From CAWEPK01 sp049521495 (GTDB lineage: Bacteria; Desulfobacterota; Syntrophorhabdia; Syntrophorhabdales; WCHB1-27): a DNA stretch of 58,490 nt. How positions within the stretch are numbered: position 1 is the stretch's first letter; the number at the start of each line of letters is the position of its first letter. Below the pieces are notes generated by a model. The model was not told the origin of the DNA. It saw nothing but the letters and a program-made list of their open reading frames with translations, and did no database searches. The translations under genes and the position numbers were made by a program. This document shows positions 16,309-24,535 of the stretch, in pieces. The stretch is from NCBI GenBank assembly GCA_049521495.1, contig JBEKOT010000003.1, forward strand, positions 1-58,490, written 5' to 3'.

Positions 16309-16337
16309 ATTGTACCCCAATAGCCTGCTCTCCGCAA
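16309..16337 (-). promoter_or_regulatory. Sigma-70-type promoter of the lysA-dapFAB operon
   Basis: On the minus strand TTGCGG (16332-16337), a 17-base spacer and TACAAT (16309-16314, 5 of 6 consensus) lie about 40 bases upstream of lysA. The leader is too short for a lysine riboswitch. Confidence 0.6.
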
Positions 16338-16527
16338 CAATTCGTTGCCCCTGCCCCGTGAGGCAGCTTGTATCCTGATTGCCAAGTAAGAAGACCGGAC
16401 AAAGGACCGCCTGGACGGGCAGTCGATCGGGGAGATGGGGGTATCCGGTCCCCTAATGGGAGAGGGTTGGCGGCATCGGTGAAATAGGTAGTATACTATC
16501 GGGGCAAGAGCAAAGAAGGAGGGTCCC

Positions 16528-18072
16528 GTGAACACAATCGATCTTGTCGTGAGGAATGGGCGAATCTATCCTTACGATACTGCATTTGTAGAAGTGAGGC
16601 CTCTTTCGAAGGCAAGGATCGAGACCACCTGGAAGGAGTTCGATGAACGGACGAACAGGCTGGCAAACGGGCTCCTTAAAAAAGGGGTGAAGAAAGGCGA
16701 CAGGGTCTTCCTTTTGGGGAGGAATTCTATAAGCTGGCTGGAAGCCTATTTCTCCATAATAAAGACGGGCGCCTGGGTGAATCCTCTCAATTTTCGTTTC
16801 ACCGCCGAAGACGTTGCCTATTGCGCCGCCGCAGCCCGGCCGGCATGTTTCATCTTCGACGACGAGTATGCCGGTATGGTTTCTGCTGCCCGGCTCCGCT
16901 GGCCCTCTGTAGAAACGTTCATCAACATGGGCGGCCTTGCAGTGGAGGGCGCGGAGAACAAGGAAAGCCTGATCGGGGCAAACAGTCCCCTGAACCCTGC
17001 CGCCGACTTGAAGGACGAGGACGAGTGCGGGCTCTACTTCACTTCGGGAACGACGGGCGCACCAAAGCCCATACTCCTTCTTCACAAGAACCTGTTCGGC
17101 ACGGCGGTGAACGAGGTCACCAATCTGTTATTGACGAAAGAAGACGCCCTCCTCATGATACCTCCCATGTATCACGTGGCCATGGGCCATTTGCTCGGTT
17201 CCATGCTCGCAGGGGCGAAGACTGTTCTCCTGACGGAGGCGGTGACCCCGAGGGCCATCTTCGAATCGGTGGACAAAGAAAAATTGCGGGTCGTCTTCCT
17301 GCTCGTCCCATGGGTGCTGGATCTCCTTGAGGCCCTCGATAAGGGGGAATTGAGCAAGAATGATTATGACCTGAGAGGATGGCGCATCCTGCAGATGGGC
17401 GCGCAGCCCATACCTACGAGCCTTGTCAGGAGATGGAAGGAATACTTCCCCCTGATGGAGTGTCACAACACATACGGCTTGAGCGAGACCATGGGGCCCG
17501 GAACGATCCACAACCGGCTCGACGATGAGGACAAGATAGGCGCTATCGGAAAACCCGGTCTCCTGTGGGACGCCAGGATCGTCGACAACCTGGGTGAAGA
17601 TGTGCCTCGGGGGGAGGTGGGCGAGATTGTCGTCAAAGGCATGGGGGTCATGAAGGAATACTACAAGAACCCCGAGTTGACGGCGCGGACTTTAGTGAAC
17701 GGCTGGCTGCGCACGGGCGATCTGGGGAAAATGGATAAAGACGGGTTTATCTATCTTGTAGACAGACAAAAGGATCTCGTCATCAGCGGCGGAGAAAACG
17801 TCTACCCCGTGGAGGTGGAAGAGGTGATCCAGAAGCACCCCAAGGTGCGCGACGTAGCGGTAATCGGGACGGCCGACGAGAGGTTGGGCGAAGTGGTCAC
17901 GGCAATAATCGATCCCGTCGATGATGGAACATTGACCGAGCAGGAAGTGGCACTCTTCTGCGAGCAGAACCTCCCGCGGTACAAGCGGCCGCGCCGGATC
18001 ATCTTCGGGAGCGTCCCCAGGAGCGCGACGGGAAAGATAGAAAAACCGAAGCTAAGGGCGAGGTACAAATAG
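16528..18072 (+). CDS. AMP-forming acyl-CoA ligase
   Basis: 514 residues, GTG start with AAGGAGGG 4 bases upstream. The adenylate-forming signature is complete: P-loop YFTSGTTGAPKP, A5 TYGLSETMGPG, A7 LRTGDLGKMDKDGFIYLVDRQKD and the C-terminal Lys in RSATGKIEKPKLR. It activates a carboxylic acid to its CoA thioester using ATP. The acid could be a fatty, aromatic or cyclic acid; the sequence does not decide. In a syntroph such ligases start substrate breakdown. It stands alone on the plus strand, splitting a lysA/argH neighbourhood that is contiguous in related genomes. A TATACT -10 (16492-16497) lies upstream with a weak TTGGCG at 19 bases. Confidence 0.9.
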   Translation: MNTIDLVVRNGRIYPYDTAFVEVRPLSKARIETTWKEFDERTNRLANGLLKKGVKKGDRVFLLGRNSISWLEAYFSIIKTGAWVNPLNFRFTAEDVAYCAAAARPACFIFDDEYAGMVSAARLRWPSVETFINMGGLAVEGAENKESLIGANSPLNPAADLKDEDECGLYFTSGTTGAPKPILLLHKNLFGTAVNEVTNLLLTKEDALLMIPPMYHVAMGHLLGSMLAGAKTVLLTEAVTPRAIFESVDKEKLRVVFLLVPWVLDLLEALDKGELSKNDYDLRGWRILQMGAQPIPTSLVRRWKEYFPLMECHNTYGLSETMGPGTIHNRLDDEDKIGAIGKPGLLWDARIVDNLGEDVPRGEVGEIVVKGMGVMKEYYKNPELTARTLVNGWLRTGDLGKMDKDGFIYLVDRQKDLVISGGENVYPVEVEEVIQKHPKVRDVAVIGTADERLGEVVTAIIDPVDDGTLTEQEVALFCEQNLPRYKRPRRIIFGSVPRSATGKIEKPKLRARYK

Positions 18073-18133
18073 TCAAAAAACCTGCTAGGCCCTAACTTGC
18101 CTCATTTCAAGCCCCGCAGGCTCTGCCCCTGCT

Positions 18134-19135
18134 TCATTCGCGCAGGACGACGACCTGCTCGCGGGAAGGATCACTCTCATTGCCGCTCCTGTCGACGGCC
18201 GTCACGTAATACGAGACGTAACGGACCTCCGGGCCGGGTGCGGCGTCAAAGTATTGCGGCTCGACAACCGGGACCTCGTTCACCTTCTCCCGTTCTTCCC
18301 CCTTGAGCCTGTAAACATTGTACCCTGCCACGTCGGCCTCCGGGCTTGCCTGCCATGACAGAAGAACTCCCTCCCCTTTCTTCTCCGCCTTGAGGCCTGC
18401 AGGCGGCGCGGGCGGCGTCAGGTCCCTGGGGGTCGCCTTGATCTGCGCCCCCTGGCCCTCGACTTGGAGCGTCCCCTCGGTCCGCACCGCCCTTACCTCG
18501 TACCTGTAAGTCTTACCGTTCTGCAAGCCCGTGTCCGTAAAGGTGTTGCCTGCTATGGGGGACTGGTTCAAGGGGAAGAGAGGATAGGTGCCGTTATCCC
18601 ACCTATAGACGTTGTACGACATCTTCTCGGCCCTCTGCCAGGACAGGATAATCTTCGAGTCCTGCTCCTCGGCCGCCACACCGGTAGGCGGAGGCGGCAC
18701 TTGCGGCCATTTTATGGAGAAAACGTTGGAGCCGTCCATCTGGATGCCCTTGTTGTTGACCGGATAGACCCTGTAGCCGTAAACGAAGCCGACTTGCAGA
18801 TCGTTGTCGTATGTGTAGAGCCTGCCGTTCCGTATCGTGTAGCCCTGTTTGTCCGCGAGGCGTATGTCCTTCCACAGCTCGAAGGCGCCGCCGCAAGGGC
18901 CGCAGCTTTTCATGATCCTGAAGCCGGCGAGGTCTTTCACGTCCGTTCCGTCCCTGTTCTTCCTGGGTATGGAAAAAGAGAGGAACAGGAGGCCGTCCTT
19001 TACATCGCCCCTCAGGTCGTTTATCGTCGTCGGAACGGGCAACCCTTTCGGGCGGGGGGGTCCTTTCTTGCCGCAAGCGAAAAGGGCGAGGAGCGCAAGG
19101 CTAAGAGCCGCGAAGATAAGCCGATTCTTTCTCAA
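18134..19135 (-). CDS. Lipoprotein with fibronectin type III-like domains
   Basis: 333 residues from a TTG at 19135; no other start codon exists before the lipobox. Residues 1-21 are a lipoprotein signal (ALLALFAC with Cys21), then a basic KKGPPRPKG linker. Fibronectin-III-like beta domains follow, clearest at about 140-235 (PTGVAAEEQDSKIILSWQ) and 240-333 (PAGLKAEKKGEGVLLSWQ). It is membrane-anchored with an extracytoplasmic domain; its role is unknown. The start lies inside argH (35-base overlap), so translation is probably coupled. A lipoprotein at this place between argH and lysA recurs in related deltaproteobacteria as I recall. Confidence 0.8.
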   Translation of the reverse strand: MRKNRLIFAALSLALLALFACGKKGPPRPKGLPVPTTINDLRGDVKDGLLFLSFSIPRKNRDGTDVKDLAGFRIMKSCGPCGGAFELWKDIRLADKQGYTIRNGRLYTYDNDLQVGFVYGYRVYPVNNKGIQMDGSNVFSIKWPQVPPPPTGVAAEEQDSKIILSWQRAEKMSYNVYRWDNGTYPLFPLNQSPIAGNTFTDTGLQNGKTYRYEVRAVRTEGTLQVEGQGAQIKATPRDLTPPAPPAGLKAEKKGEGVLLSWQASPEADVAGYNVYRLKGEEREKVNEVPVVEPQYFDAAPGPEVRYVSYYVTAVDRSGNESDPSREQVVVLRE

Positions 19136-20477
19136 TCTGCCTCTCTACCTCCGCGAGGCTGGCGCCGCCGCTCGTCTTCCTGTGAGTTACCACATTTCGG
19201 GGGTCTATATAGTCGAAAACCGTTTCGTCGAAGGCCTCGGAGTAGAGCCTTAGCTCGGCCAGGTCCATCTCCCAGAGAAAGCGCCTTGCCTCTTCGCACT
19301 TTTTGACCATCGTCCCCACGATGTGATGGGCCTCTCTGAAGGGTACGCCTTTTACCGCGAGGTACTCGGTCATCTCGACGGCTGGCATGAAGCTCTCGAC
19401 CACCGCTTTTTCCATGGCCTCCCTGTTGATGGAAAGGCCTTCGACGGCGAGCGTCATGATAGAAAGGGCGTCGCGGGCCGTGGAAAGACCCTGGAAGAGG
19501 GGCTCCTTGTCCTCCTGTAGGTCGCGGTTGTACGTGGAGGGGAGGCCCTTCAACAGGCAAAAGAGGGTGAAAAGCGCGCCCATAGCTCTTGAGGCCTTCC
19601 CCCTGACGAGCTCCAGGCTGTCCGGGTTTTTCTTGTGGGGCATGAGGCTGCTTCCCGTACAGAGGCTGTCCGGGAGGGAAAGGAAAGAGAATTCTTCGGT
19701 GGAAAACAGGATGAGGTCCTCCGAAAGCCTGCTAAGATGGAGCATGATCATGGCTGCGCAGTAAAGGGCGTCGAAGACGAAATCGCGGTCCGAGGCTGCG
19801 TCCATGCTGTTATCAGAGATTGCGGAGAAGCCGAGCTGGCCTCTCAAGAACTCGCGGTCGACGGGCAGGGTCGAGCCGGCCAGGGCCCCGCTGCCGAGGG
19901 GCATCACATCGGCCCCCATGCGTGCCTCGGCGACCCTCTGTCTGTCTCTTTTCAGGGCATAGTAAAAGGACATGAGGAAGTGGGCGAAGGGGACTACCTG
20001 CGCCCTCCTCGTATGGGTATACCCCGGCATGATAGCCGTCTTTTCGGCTTCAGCCTTCTTCACTATGGCCCACATGAGGCTTTTCAGCCCCTCGTCGAGC
20101 CCTGTGAGCTCGTCCTTCACGCACATCCTCGTGTCGAGGGAAACCTGCTCGTTCCTGCTCCTGCCCGTATGGAGCTTCTTGCCCAGATCGCCCACCTTTT
20201 CGATCAGCCTCTGCTCAACGTGCATGTGGATGTCTTCCAGCTCGTCCCGGAGGGGGAGCTTGCCTTCGGCGATCTCCGATTCTATTTCCCGCAAGCCCGT
20301 GACGATGCGGGATATTTCCTCTTCGGTCAGTATGCCGGCCCGCCCGAGCATTCTTGCATAGGCGACGCTGCCCTCTATATCGTAGCGGAAGAGGCGCCAA
20401 TCGACCCCGATGGACGAGCTGAAGCGCTCCATGAGAGCGTCCGTCGGCCGGCTGAACCTTCCCTCCCAAGGCTTCAC
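19101..20477 (-). CDS. argH: Argininosuccinate lyase
   Basis: 458 residues, GTG start. The fumarase-superfamily signature GSSLMPHKKNPDSLELVRG is present, along with the N-terminal MKPWEGRFSRPTD and HTGRSRNEQV. It splits argininosuccinate into arginine and fumarate. The start overlaps the yggS stop as GTGA, and its end overlaps the lipoprotein gene. Confidence 0.97.
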   Translation of the reverse strand: MKPWEGRFSRPTDALMERFSSSIGVDWRLFRYDIEGSVAYARMLGRAGILTEEEISRIVTGLREIESEIAEGKLPLRDELEDIHMHVEQRLIEKVGDLGKKLHTGRSRNEQVSLDTRMCVKDELTGLDEGLKSLMWAIVKKAEAEKTAIMPGYTHTRRAQVVPFAHFLMSFYYALKRDRQRVAEARMGADVMPLGSGALAGSTLPVDREFLRGQLGFSAISDNSMDAASDRDFVFDALYCAAMIMLHLSRLSEDLILFSTEEFSFLSLPDSLCTGSSLMPHKKNPDSLELVRGKASRAMGALFTLFCLLKGLPSTYNRDLQEDKEPLFQGLSTARDALSIMTLAVEGLSINREAMEKAVVESFMPAVEMTEYLAVKGVPFREAHHIVGTMVKKCEEARRFLWEMDLAELRLYSEAFDETVFDYIDPRNVVTHRKTSGGASLAEVERQIEKESAYLRGS

Positions 20478-21145
20478 AGGCGCTCACCGAATATGGCTGT
20501 CCCGACTCGCACCATGGTCGCCCCTTCCTCGACGGCTACCTCGAAATCGGCGGACATCCCCATGGACAGCTCCGTCATCTTCATGCCGAATTCCTTGTTG
20601 ACCCTGGAAAGCAGCTCCCGCAGCGCGGCAAAATAGGGGCGCGATTTTTCCGGGTCCTCGTCGAAGGGAGGCATGGTCATGAGCCCGATGGGCCTCACAT
20701 GCCTCAGAGTCGCGGCCTCCTTCAGAAGCCCTCTCAGCGACTCCTCCGTGGCGCCGTGTTTCGTCGCCTCACCGGAAAGGTTGACCTCGAAGAGAAGGTC
20801 GAGCGGCTTTCCGAGCCGCTCCAGTTCCGAAAGGAGCGCTATCCTGTCGATTGAGTGGATGTAGCTGAAAAGGCGGGCGGCGTGTTTTGCCTTGTTTGTC
20901 TGAAGGTGGCCGATCATGTGCCACGTGGGCCCCGGACCGAGGGCCTCTACCTTCCCTTTAGCTTCCTGCACGTAATTCTCCCCGAAATCGACAAGCCCCA
21001 GCGCGGACGCCTCGGCCACCTTTTCGACGGCGACCTTCTTCGTTACAGCTATGAGCCTTACCTCTTCCGGCCGGCGCCCTGCCCTCAGGCAGGCGCGAAG
21101 TATCCGGTCGCGCGTGGCGGCTATGGACTCCGCTATATTGCTCAC
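20474..21145 (-). CDS. YggS-family pyridoxal-phosphate homeostasis protein
   Basis: 223 residues, GTG start overlapping the maf stop. The fold-type III PLP barrel has the cofactor Lys in LIAVTKKVAVEKV, plus NYVQEAKGKVEAL, WHMIGHLQTNKAK and LSMGMSADFEVAVEEGATMVR. The family (PLPBP) balances PLP vitamers and amino-acid pools and has no known catalytic activity. Confidence 0.93.
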   Translation of the reverse strand: MSNIAESIAATRDRILRACLRAGRRPEEVRLIAVTKKVAVEKVAEASALGLVDFGENYVQEAKGKVEALGPGPTWHMIGHLQTNKAKHAARLFSYIHSIDRIALLSELERLGKPLDLLFEVNLSGEATKHGATEESLRGLLKEAATLRHVRPIGLMTMPPFDEDPEKSRPYFAALRELLSRVNKEFGMKMTELSMGMSADFEVAVEEGATMVRVGTAIFGERL

Positions 21146-21732
21146 GAAAGGATGCCCAGGGAGAGAAGGGCTTCTGTTATCTCGCAGATGGGCAGACCGA
21201 CCACGTTCGTATAAGAGCCCTTTATCTCCTTCACCATGTAGCCGCCCTTTCCCTGCACTGCGTATGAGCCGGCCTTGTCGAAGGGCTCCGATGTCTCCAC
21301 GTACTTAGCTATCTCTTCATCCGTCAGATCCTTGATGAAGACCTTCGTCTCGGCCACGTCCTGATAAACGATCCGTTTGGACACGTTGAGGATGCAGTAG
21401 CCTGTGAAGACCTTGTGCCAGTTTGCTCGGAGCCTCTTGAGCATCGCAAAGGCGTCTTCTTCCGTCTTCGGCTTGCCCAGCACCCTCCCTTTGTGGACCA
21501 CGACGGTGTCCGCCCCGATGATCCATTTCTCGGGAAAGAGACTCCCCACCTTCTGCGCCTTCTCGTAAGAGATCCTGAGGACATAATCCTTAGGCGACTC
21601 GTACGGCCTCCTGCGCTCGATGATGGCCGGGGGCATGATGGCAAAGGATATGCCCAGGCTTCTAAGGATGTCGATCCTTCTCGTCGATTCGCTCGCGAGC
21701 ACTATCGCGTTCTCATCGCTTATGTGGAACAT
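21142..21732 (-). CDS. maf: Maf-family nucleoside triphosphate pyrophosphatase
   Basis: 196 residues. Motifs: LASESTRRIDILRSLG (the SxSxRR substrate loop), IIGADTVVVHKGRVLGKP and YAVQGKGGYMVKEIKGSYTNVVGLP. Maf proteins hydrolyse dTTP/UTP or modified nucleotides to monophosphates. It heads the maf-yggS-argH-lipoprotein run with 4-base overlaps. No good ribosome site is seen before the ATG and the likely promoter is very close, so translation may be nearly leaderless. Confidence 0.93.
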   Translation of the reverse strand: MFHISDENAIVLASESTRRIDILRSLGISFAIMPPAIIERRRPYESPKDYVLRISYEKAQKVGSLFPEKWIIGADTVVVHKGRVLGKPKTEEDAFAMLKRLRANWHKVFTGYCILNVSKRIVYQDVAETKVFIKDLTDEEIAKYVETSEPFDKAGSYAVQGKGGYMVKEIKGSYTNVVGLPICEITEALLSLGILS

Positions 21733-21744
21733 ATGCTACAAAAT

Positions 21745-21773
21745 AATATGAATTGACGGCTAATTCAAGTCAA
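21745..21773 (-). promoter_or_regulatory. Candidate sigma-70-type promoter of maf-yggS-argH
   Basis: Minus strand TTGACT (21768-21773), a 17-base spacer and CATATT (21745-21750). Initiation near 21738 would leave a leader of only about 6 bases. Confidence 0.4.
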
Positions 21774-21879
21774 ATCTCCGGGGCGGTGCGGCCGGGCCCT
21801 TTCCGCGCCCAATGTGCCCGACCGCGCACACCGCGCCCTTTGTGCCTCCATTGCGGCTCATGGAATGAACACAAAAGCC

Positions 21880-23217
21880 CTAATAAGATCGGGAAAAGGA
21901 CCTGGAACGCCGTCGGCGCCGCACGATTAATGCAGCCAGACAAAAAAGAAGCAGCGAAACCGGCGCGAGAGGATATTTTATGCTGTAGACCAGGGGTTTG
22001 ATAAGATACCGGGTGAGACTTCGAAGATAGGGCCTCGGTCCGATGTAGGTTGCAATTGAAGGGGAAACTCGATAATAGAAAACGACGAATCTTCTCCCCA
22101 ACCGGCTCTTCATAAGATGTTCGTCCCTGAAGCGCTCGAGGGCCTGAACATCGGGGGACGTGTGATCGCCATACGCCGCAGTCGCGATGAAACAGGCGCT
22201 TTTCGTGACTTGGCTCCCCGTATTGACGGTGGGGGAAGCGGTACCCGAGGGGGCCGGAGAAGAAGATGACGAACATGACAACTGAAGGGGCGGCGACGGA
22301 TCTGTGACAGGCGGAATCACGCTCTTGACGTATGCGATAGCCGATGTTCCGAAATCGCTGTTCACGGATACTTCGCTATAGGCTATCCGGAAGAACCCGC
22401 ATTCGCCCCATGCAGTGCCCCAACTGTTCTTTCCGATGAAATAGCCCCCACTGTCGTCGTATCCTACGATATTGATTCCGTGCCATCCCACAAGATTGCC
22501 TGATACGTGACTGTATATGCCCGATTTGTAACTGAAGAAGTCATCGTAGACGAGCATTGCAGCCGCTACGACGCCGAAGGCGGCAACGCCGTTCTTCAGG
22601 TCGTCGACCGTGTTGTTGATTCTCGAATACCCGGTGATCTTGTAAGCCCTGTTGCCCCAATCGGAGCAGGCCGAGCTGCAAGAACCGTCTGCACTTATAA
22701 AAGGATCGCACGCCTCGGGGGGTACCCCGGTATCGCGTACGAAAATTGCCGCGCCCTCGATCGTTGTCCCCGTAGAGCAACCGTACCCGCTGCATGAGAT
22801 CATAAACTGCTCGGAAAGATCGAGGTCCACGTCGGGTTCCTGGAGGTCTATGAGAACCTTTGACTCAAGGCTGGCAACAGCCGAAAAAGCCCAGCACGCC
22901 CCGCATGTTTTCTGGTCCTTGATGCTGGTGACGTAACTGTGCCCGTCATAGTTCCTCCAGTCCAGGGCAGCGGGCAGGACGGCATCGGGCGAAGCATATA
23001 CAGCGGCCGATGCGGGAGAACCCGAATGCACGACTGTCGCGAGAAGGCCTTTTCTTTGCTCCCTGGTCAGGTCCGTCAGCGGCGTCCGGCCTGCCGTCCA
23101 ATTCGCCCCGCTCGCACTTATAGCGGCATTTATGTCCGTGAGCTCATCGGCCTTCGATTCGGCAATCGTAACGAATATTAGCAGCGCCGTCAGCAGGTGT
23201 AAAAGTTTCTTGGGCAT
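21880..23217 (-). CDS. Exported papain-like (C1) cysteine protease with CFI-box C-terminal region
   Basis: 445 residues. A signal peptide (1-23) is followed by a propeptide-like stretch. The C1 domain has the full active site: Q102 and C108 in DQKTCGACWAFS, H246 in GWHGINIVGYD and N264 in IGKNSWGTAWGE. A Ser/Pro-rich linker (300-340) leads to C342 in ACFIATAAYG, the start of a CFI-box domain, then a C-terminal membrane segment (APVSLLLFCLAALIV) and an Arg/Ser-rich tail. The last parts look like a sorting or anchoring signal. The protease is therefore exported and probably cell-surface tethered. It ends a run of five exported-protein genes and may process them, an inference from position only. 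Confidence 0.88.
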   Translation of the reverse strand: MPKKLLHLLTALLIFVTIAESKADELTDINAAISASGANWTAGRTPLTDLTREQRKGLLATVVHSGSPASAAVYASPDAVLPAALDWRNYDGHSYVTSIKDQKTCGACWAFSAVASLESKVLIDLQEPDVDLDLSEQFMISCSGYGCSTGTTIEGAAIFVRDTGVPPEACDPFISADGSCSSACSDWGNRAYKITGYSRINNTVDDLKNGVAAFGVVAAAMLVYDDFFSYKSGIYSHVSGNLVGWHGINIVGYDDSGGYFIGKNSWGTAWGECGFFRIAYSEVSVNSDFGTSAIAYVKSVIPPVTDPSPPLQLSCSSSSSPAPSGTASPTVNTGSQVTKSACFIATAAYGDHTSPDVQALERFRDEHLMKSRLGRRFVVFYYRVSPSIATYIGPRPYLRSLTRYLIKPLVYSIKYPLAPVSLLLFCLAALIVRRRRRSRSFSRSY

Positions 23218-23334
23218 GCAGTATCACCGTTTTGGCGCCGCGAGGTAATATCGGCTTCACAGCAGAGGGTTTGTTTCGGCGGTATCACTTTGCGCCTTTA
23301 GATCTCTTGTCGATATTTTCAATGCCTTCCATGC

Positions 23335-23796
23335 CTATTTTAAAACCCCCTCAGCCCAGGGCAGGAGGCGGTTCAACTGTTTGCCGTCACCGGTCCAGAC
23401 CGTGCTGAGGCCGAAGACGCTCTTGCCGTCACCGGTCCAGACTGCGCTGATCTCTAGAACATTCGTACCGTCCGCCAACCAGACGGGGCTGAGACCAAAG
23501 ATGCTCTTGCCGTCGCCGGTCCAGACGGGGCTCAAGGGCCCCAAATACCTGCCGTCGGCTTTCCAGACCGCGTAATCGATAGCTGCGGGATACGGCCCGT
23601 AAAGCCCACGGTATGCTACATAATTCCCCACATAGTTATAGCCATAGAAAGGTTGATAGTACGGATAGACCAGAGCCGTAGGGTGTAGCACATAGGGAAA
23701 ACGGACAGACCCGAAATAGATTACGTCGTAAGAGCCCGCGGGAGCGACCAGTGCAAATATAAGGAGAGCAGAGCCGACCATACGGAGAAGCTTCAT
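23335..23796 (-). CDS. Exported protein with five tandem 14-residue VWxxDG repeats
   Basis: 153 residues. The ATG at 23796 has AAGGAGG 7 bases upstream, better than 23826. A signal peptide (1-20) and a Tyr/Pro-rich segment (30-70) are followed by five contiguous 14-residue repeats (residues 75-144): YAVWKADGRYLGPL, SPVWTGDGKSIFGL, SPVWLADGTNVLEI, SAVWTGDGKSVFGL, STVWTGDGKQLNRL. The consensus is S-x-V-W-x-[GA]-D-G-x5-[LI]. I recognise no family; the period and the Trp/Asp-Gly pattern suggest a short beta-solenoid or a wall-binding repeat. It sits between two other exported-protein genes on the same strand. Confidence 0.75.
   Translation of the reverse strand: MKLLRMVGSALLIFALVAPAGSYDVIYFGSVRFPYVLHPTALVYPYYQPFYGYNYVGNYVAYRGLYGPYPAAIDYAVWKADGRYLGPLSPVWTGDGKSIFGLSPVWLADGTNVLEISAVWTGDGKSVFGLSTVWTGDGKQLNRLLPWAEGVLK
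23365..23574 (-). repeat. Five 42-base coding repeats
   Basis: These 210 bases encode the five 14-residue units. Copies 2, 4 and 5 are the most alike (VWTGDGK retained), and copies 1 and 3 have diverged (VWKADGR, VWLADGT), consistent with successive internal duplication. Confidence 0.75.
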
Positions 23797-23838
23797 TAGA
23801 AACCTCCTTTTTAGGGACCCGTACAAGGACTCGACAGC

Positions 23839-24459
23839 CTACCTCGTCTCTGACTGCTTCTGGGACAGAGCCTGGGCGGCCACCATCTTCTGGTATACCT
23901 CGTCGGACCATATGGTGATGCGCCCTTTCGGCCGGTCGTACCTCATAAGGATGATTGCGTATTTGGCCTTCCAGCTGCACTTTTCCGTATCTCCGTTTTT
24001 TTCTACGAAGGGGGGACCGAACAACTTGGTAAAATGGTCCTTGAAAGCCAGGTATCTAGGCAAGTCCTTGATATCGATCAAGGTGTTGCAGAACATTCCA
24101 TTCCAGAACCCGAAAAGCACTTTGTCGACCGGGATTTTTTCCACATGGGTGAGAGGTTTCTCCAGCACATATTGGGCGATGCCCCCAAGCATTGCGACGT
24201 CGCCGACATGCTTAAGTCCGTTTAGGAATCTCACGTCCGTTCCCCACGAGATACCGGCTATCCCCCTTAGCGGGACATCCCTCTGAGGCTCTGCGAGACC
24301 CGCCGCCTTTGCGTTCAATTCAGGGTCTCTTAACATTGGCTGGTATGCCCTGGGACCGAAGCCCCATTGTCCTACCTGGGCATAAGAGAGAGACGGGACG
24401 AGTATGAGACATATGACGGTCAGAATAAGCGTGCTTGAGACTGCGCGTTCAGGCATCAT
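23839..24459 (-). CDS. Exported protein of unknown function with a GISWGT motif
   Basis: 206 residues with a signal peptide (1-27, ending SLSYA). The mature part contains RGIAGISWGTDVRFLNGL, then VLFGFWNGMFCNTLIDIKD and a C-terminal WKAKYAIILMRYD strand pattern. I recall an uncharacterised family of periplasmic proteins with this WGT motif and a later 'fG' motif, common in deltaproteobacteria; no function is known. GGGGAGGGG precedes the ATG. Two adjacent ATGs (24459 and 24456) are both possible. Confidence 0.65.
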   Translation of the reverse strand: MMPERAVSSTLILTVICLILVPSLSYAQVGQWGFGPRAYQPMLRDPELNAKAAGLAEPQRDVPLRGIAGISWGTDVRFLNGLKHVGDVAMLGGIAQYVLEKPLTHVEKIPVDKVLFGFWNGMFCNTLIDIKDLPRYLAFKDHFTKLFGPPFVEKNGDTEKCSWKAKYAIILMRYDRPKGRITIWSDEVYQKMVAAQALSQKQSETR

Positions 24460-24535
24460 GCTTCCCCTCCCCCGCCGGTTTAGCGGGAAGGCGCACCGGC
24501 CGAAAGCGAAGGCGCGCCCCCTGTCGATTCTCCCG

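Noticed and set aside
15310..16323. Forward open frame of 337 codons over lysA
   Set aside because: Antisense shadow of lysA; no domain or ribosome site.
23218..23334. c-di-GMP (GEMM) riboswitch before the papain-like protease
   Set aside because: GGCGCAAAG resembles part of the core, but the flanking stems and the tetraloop receptor cannot be drawn.
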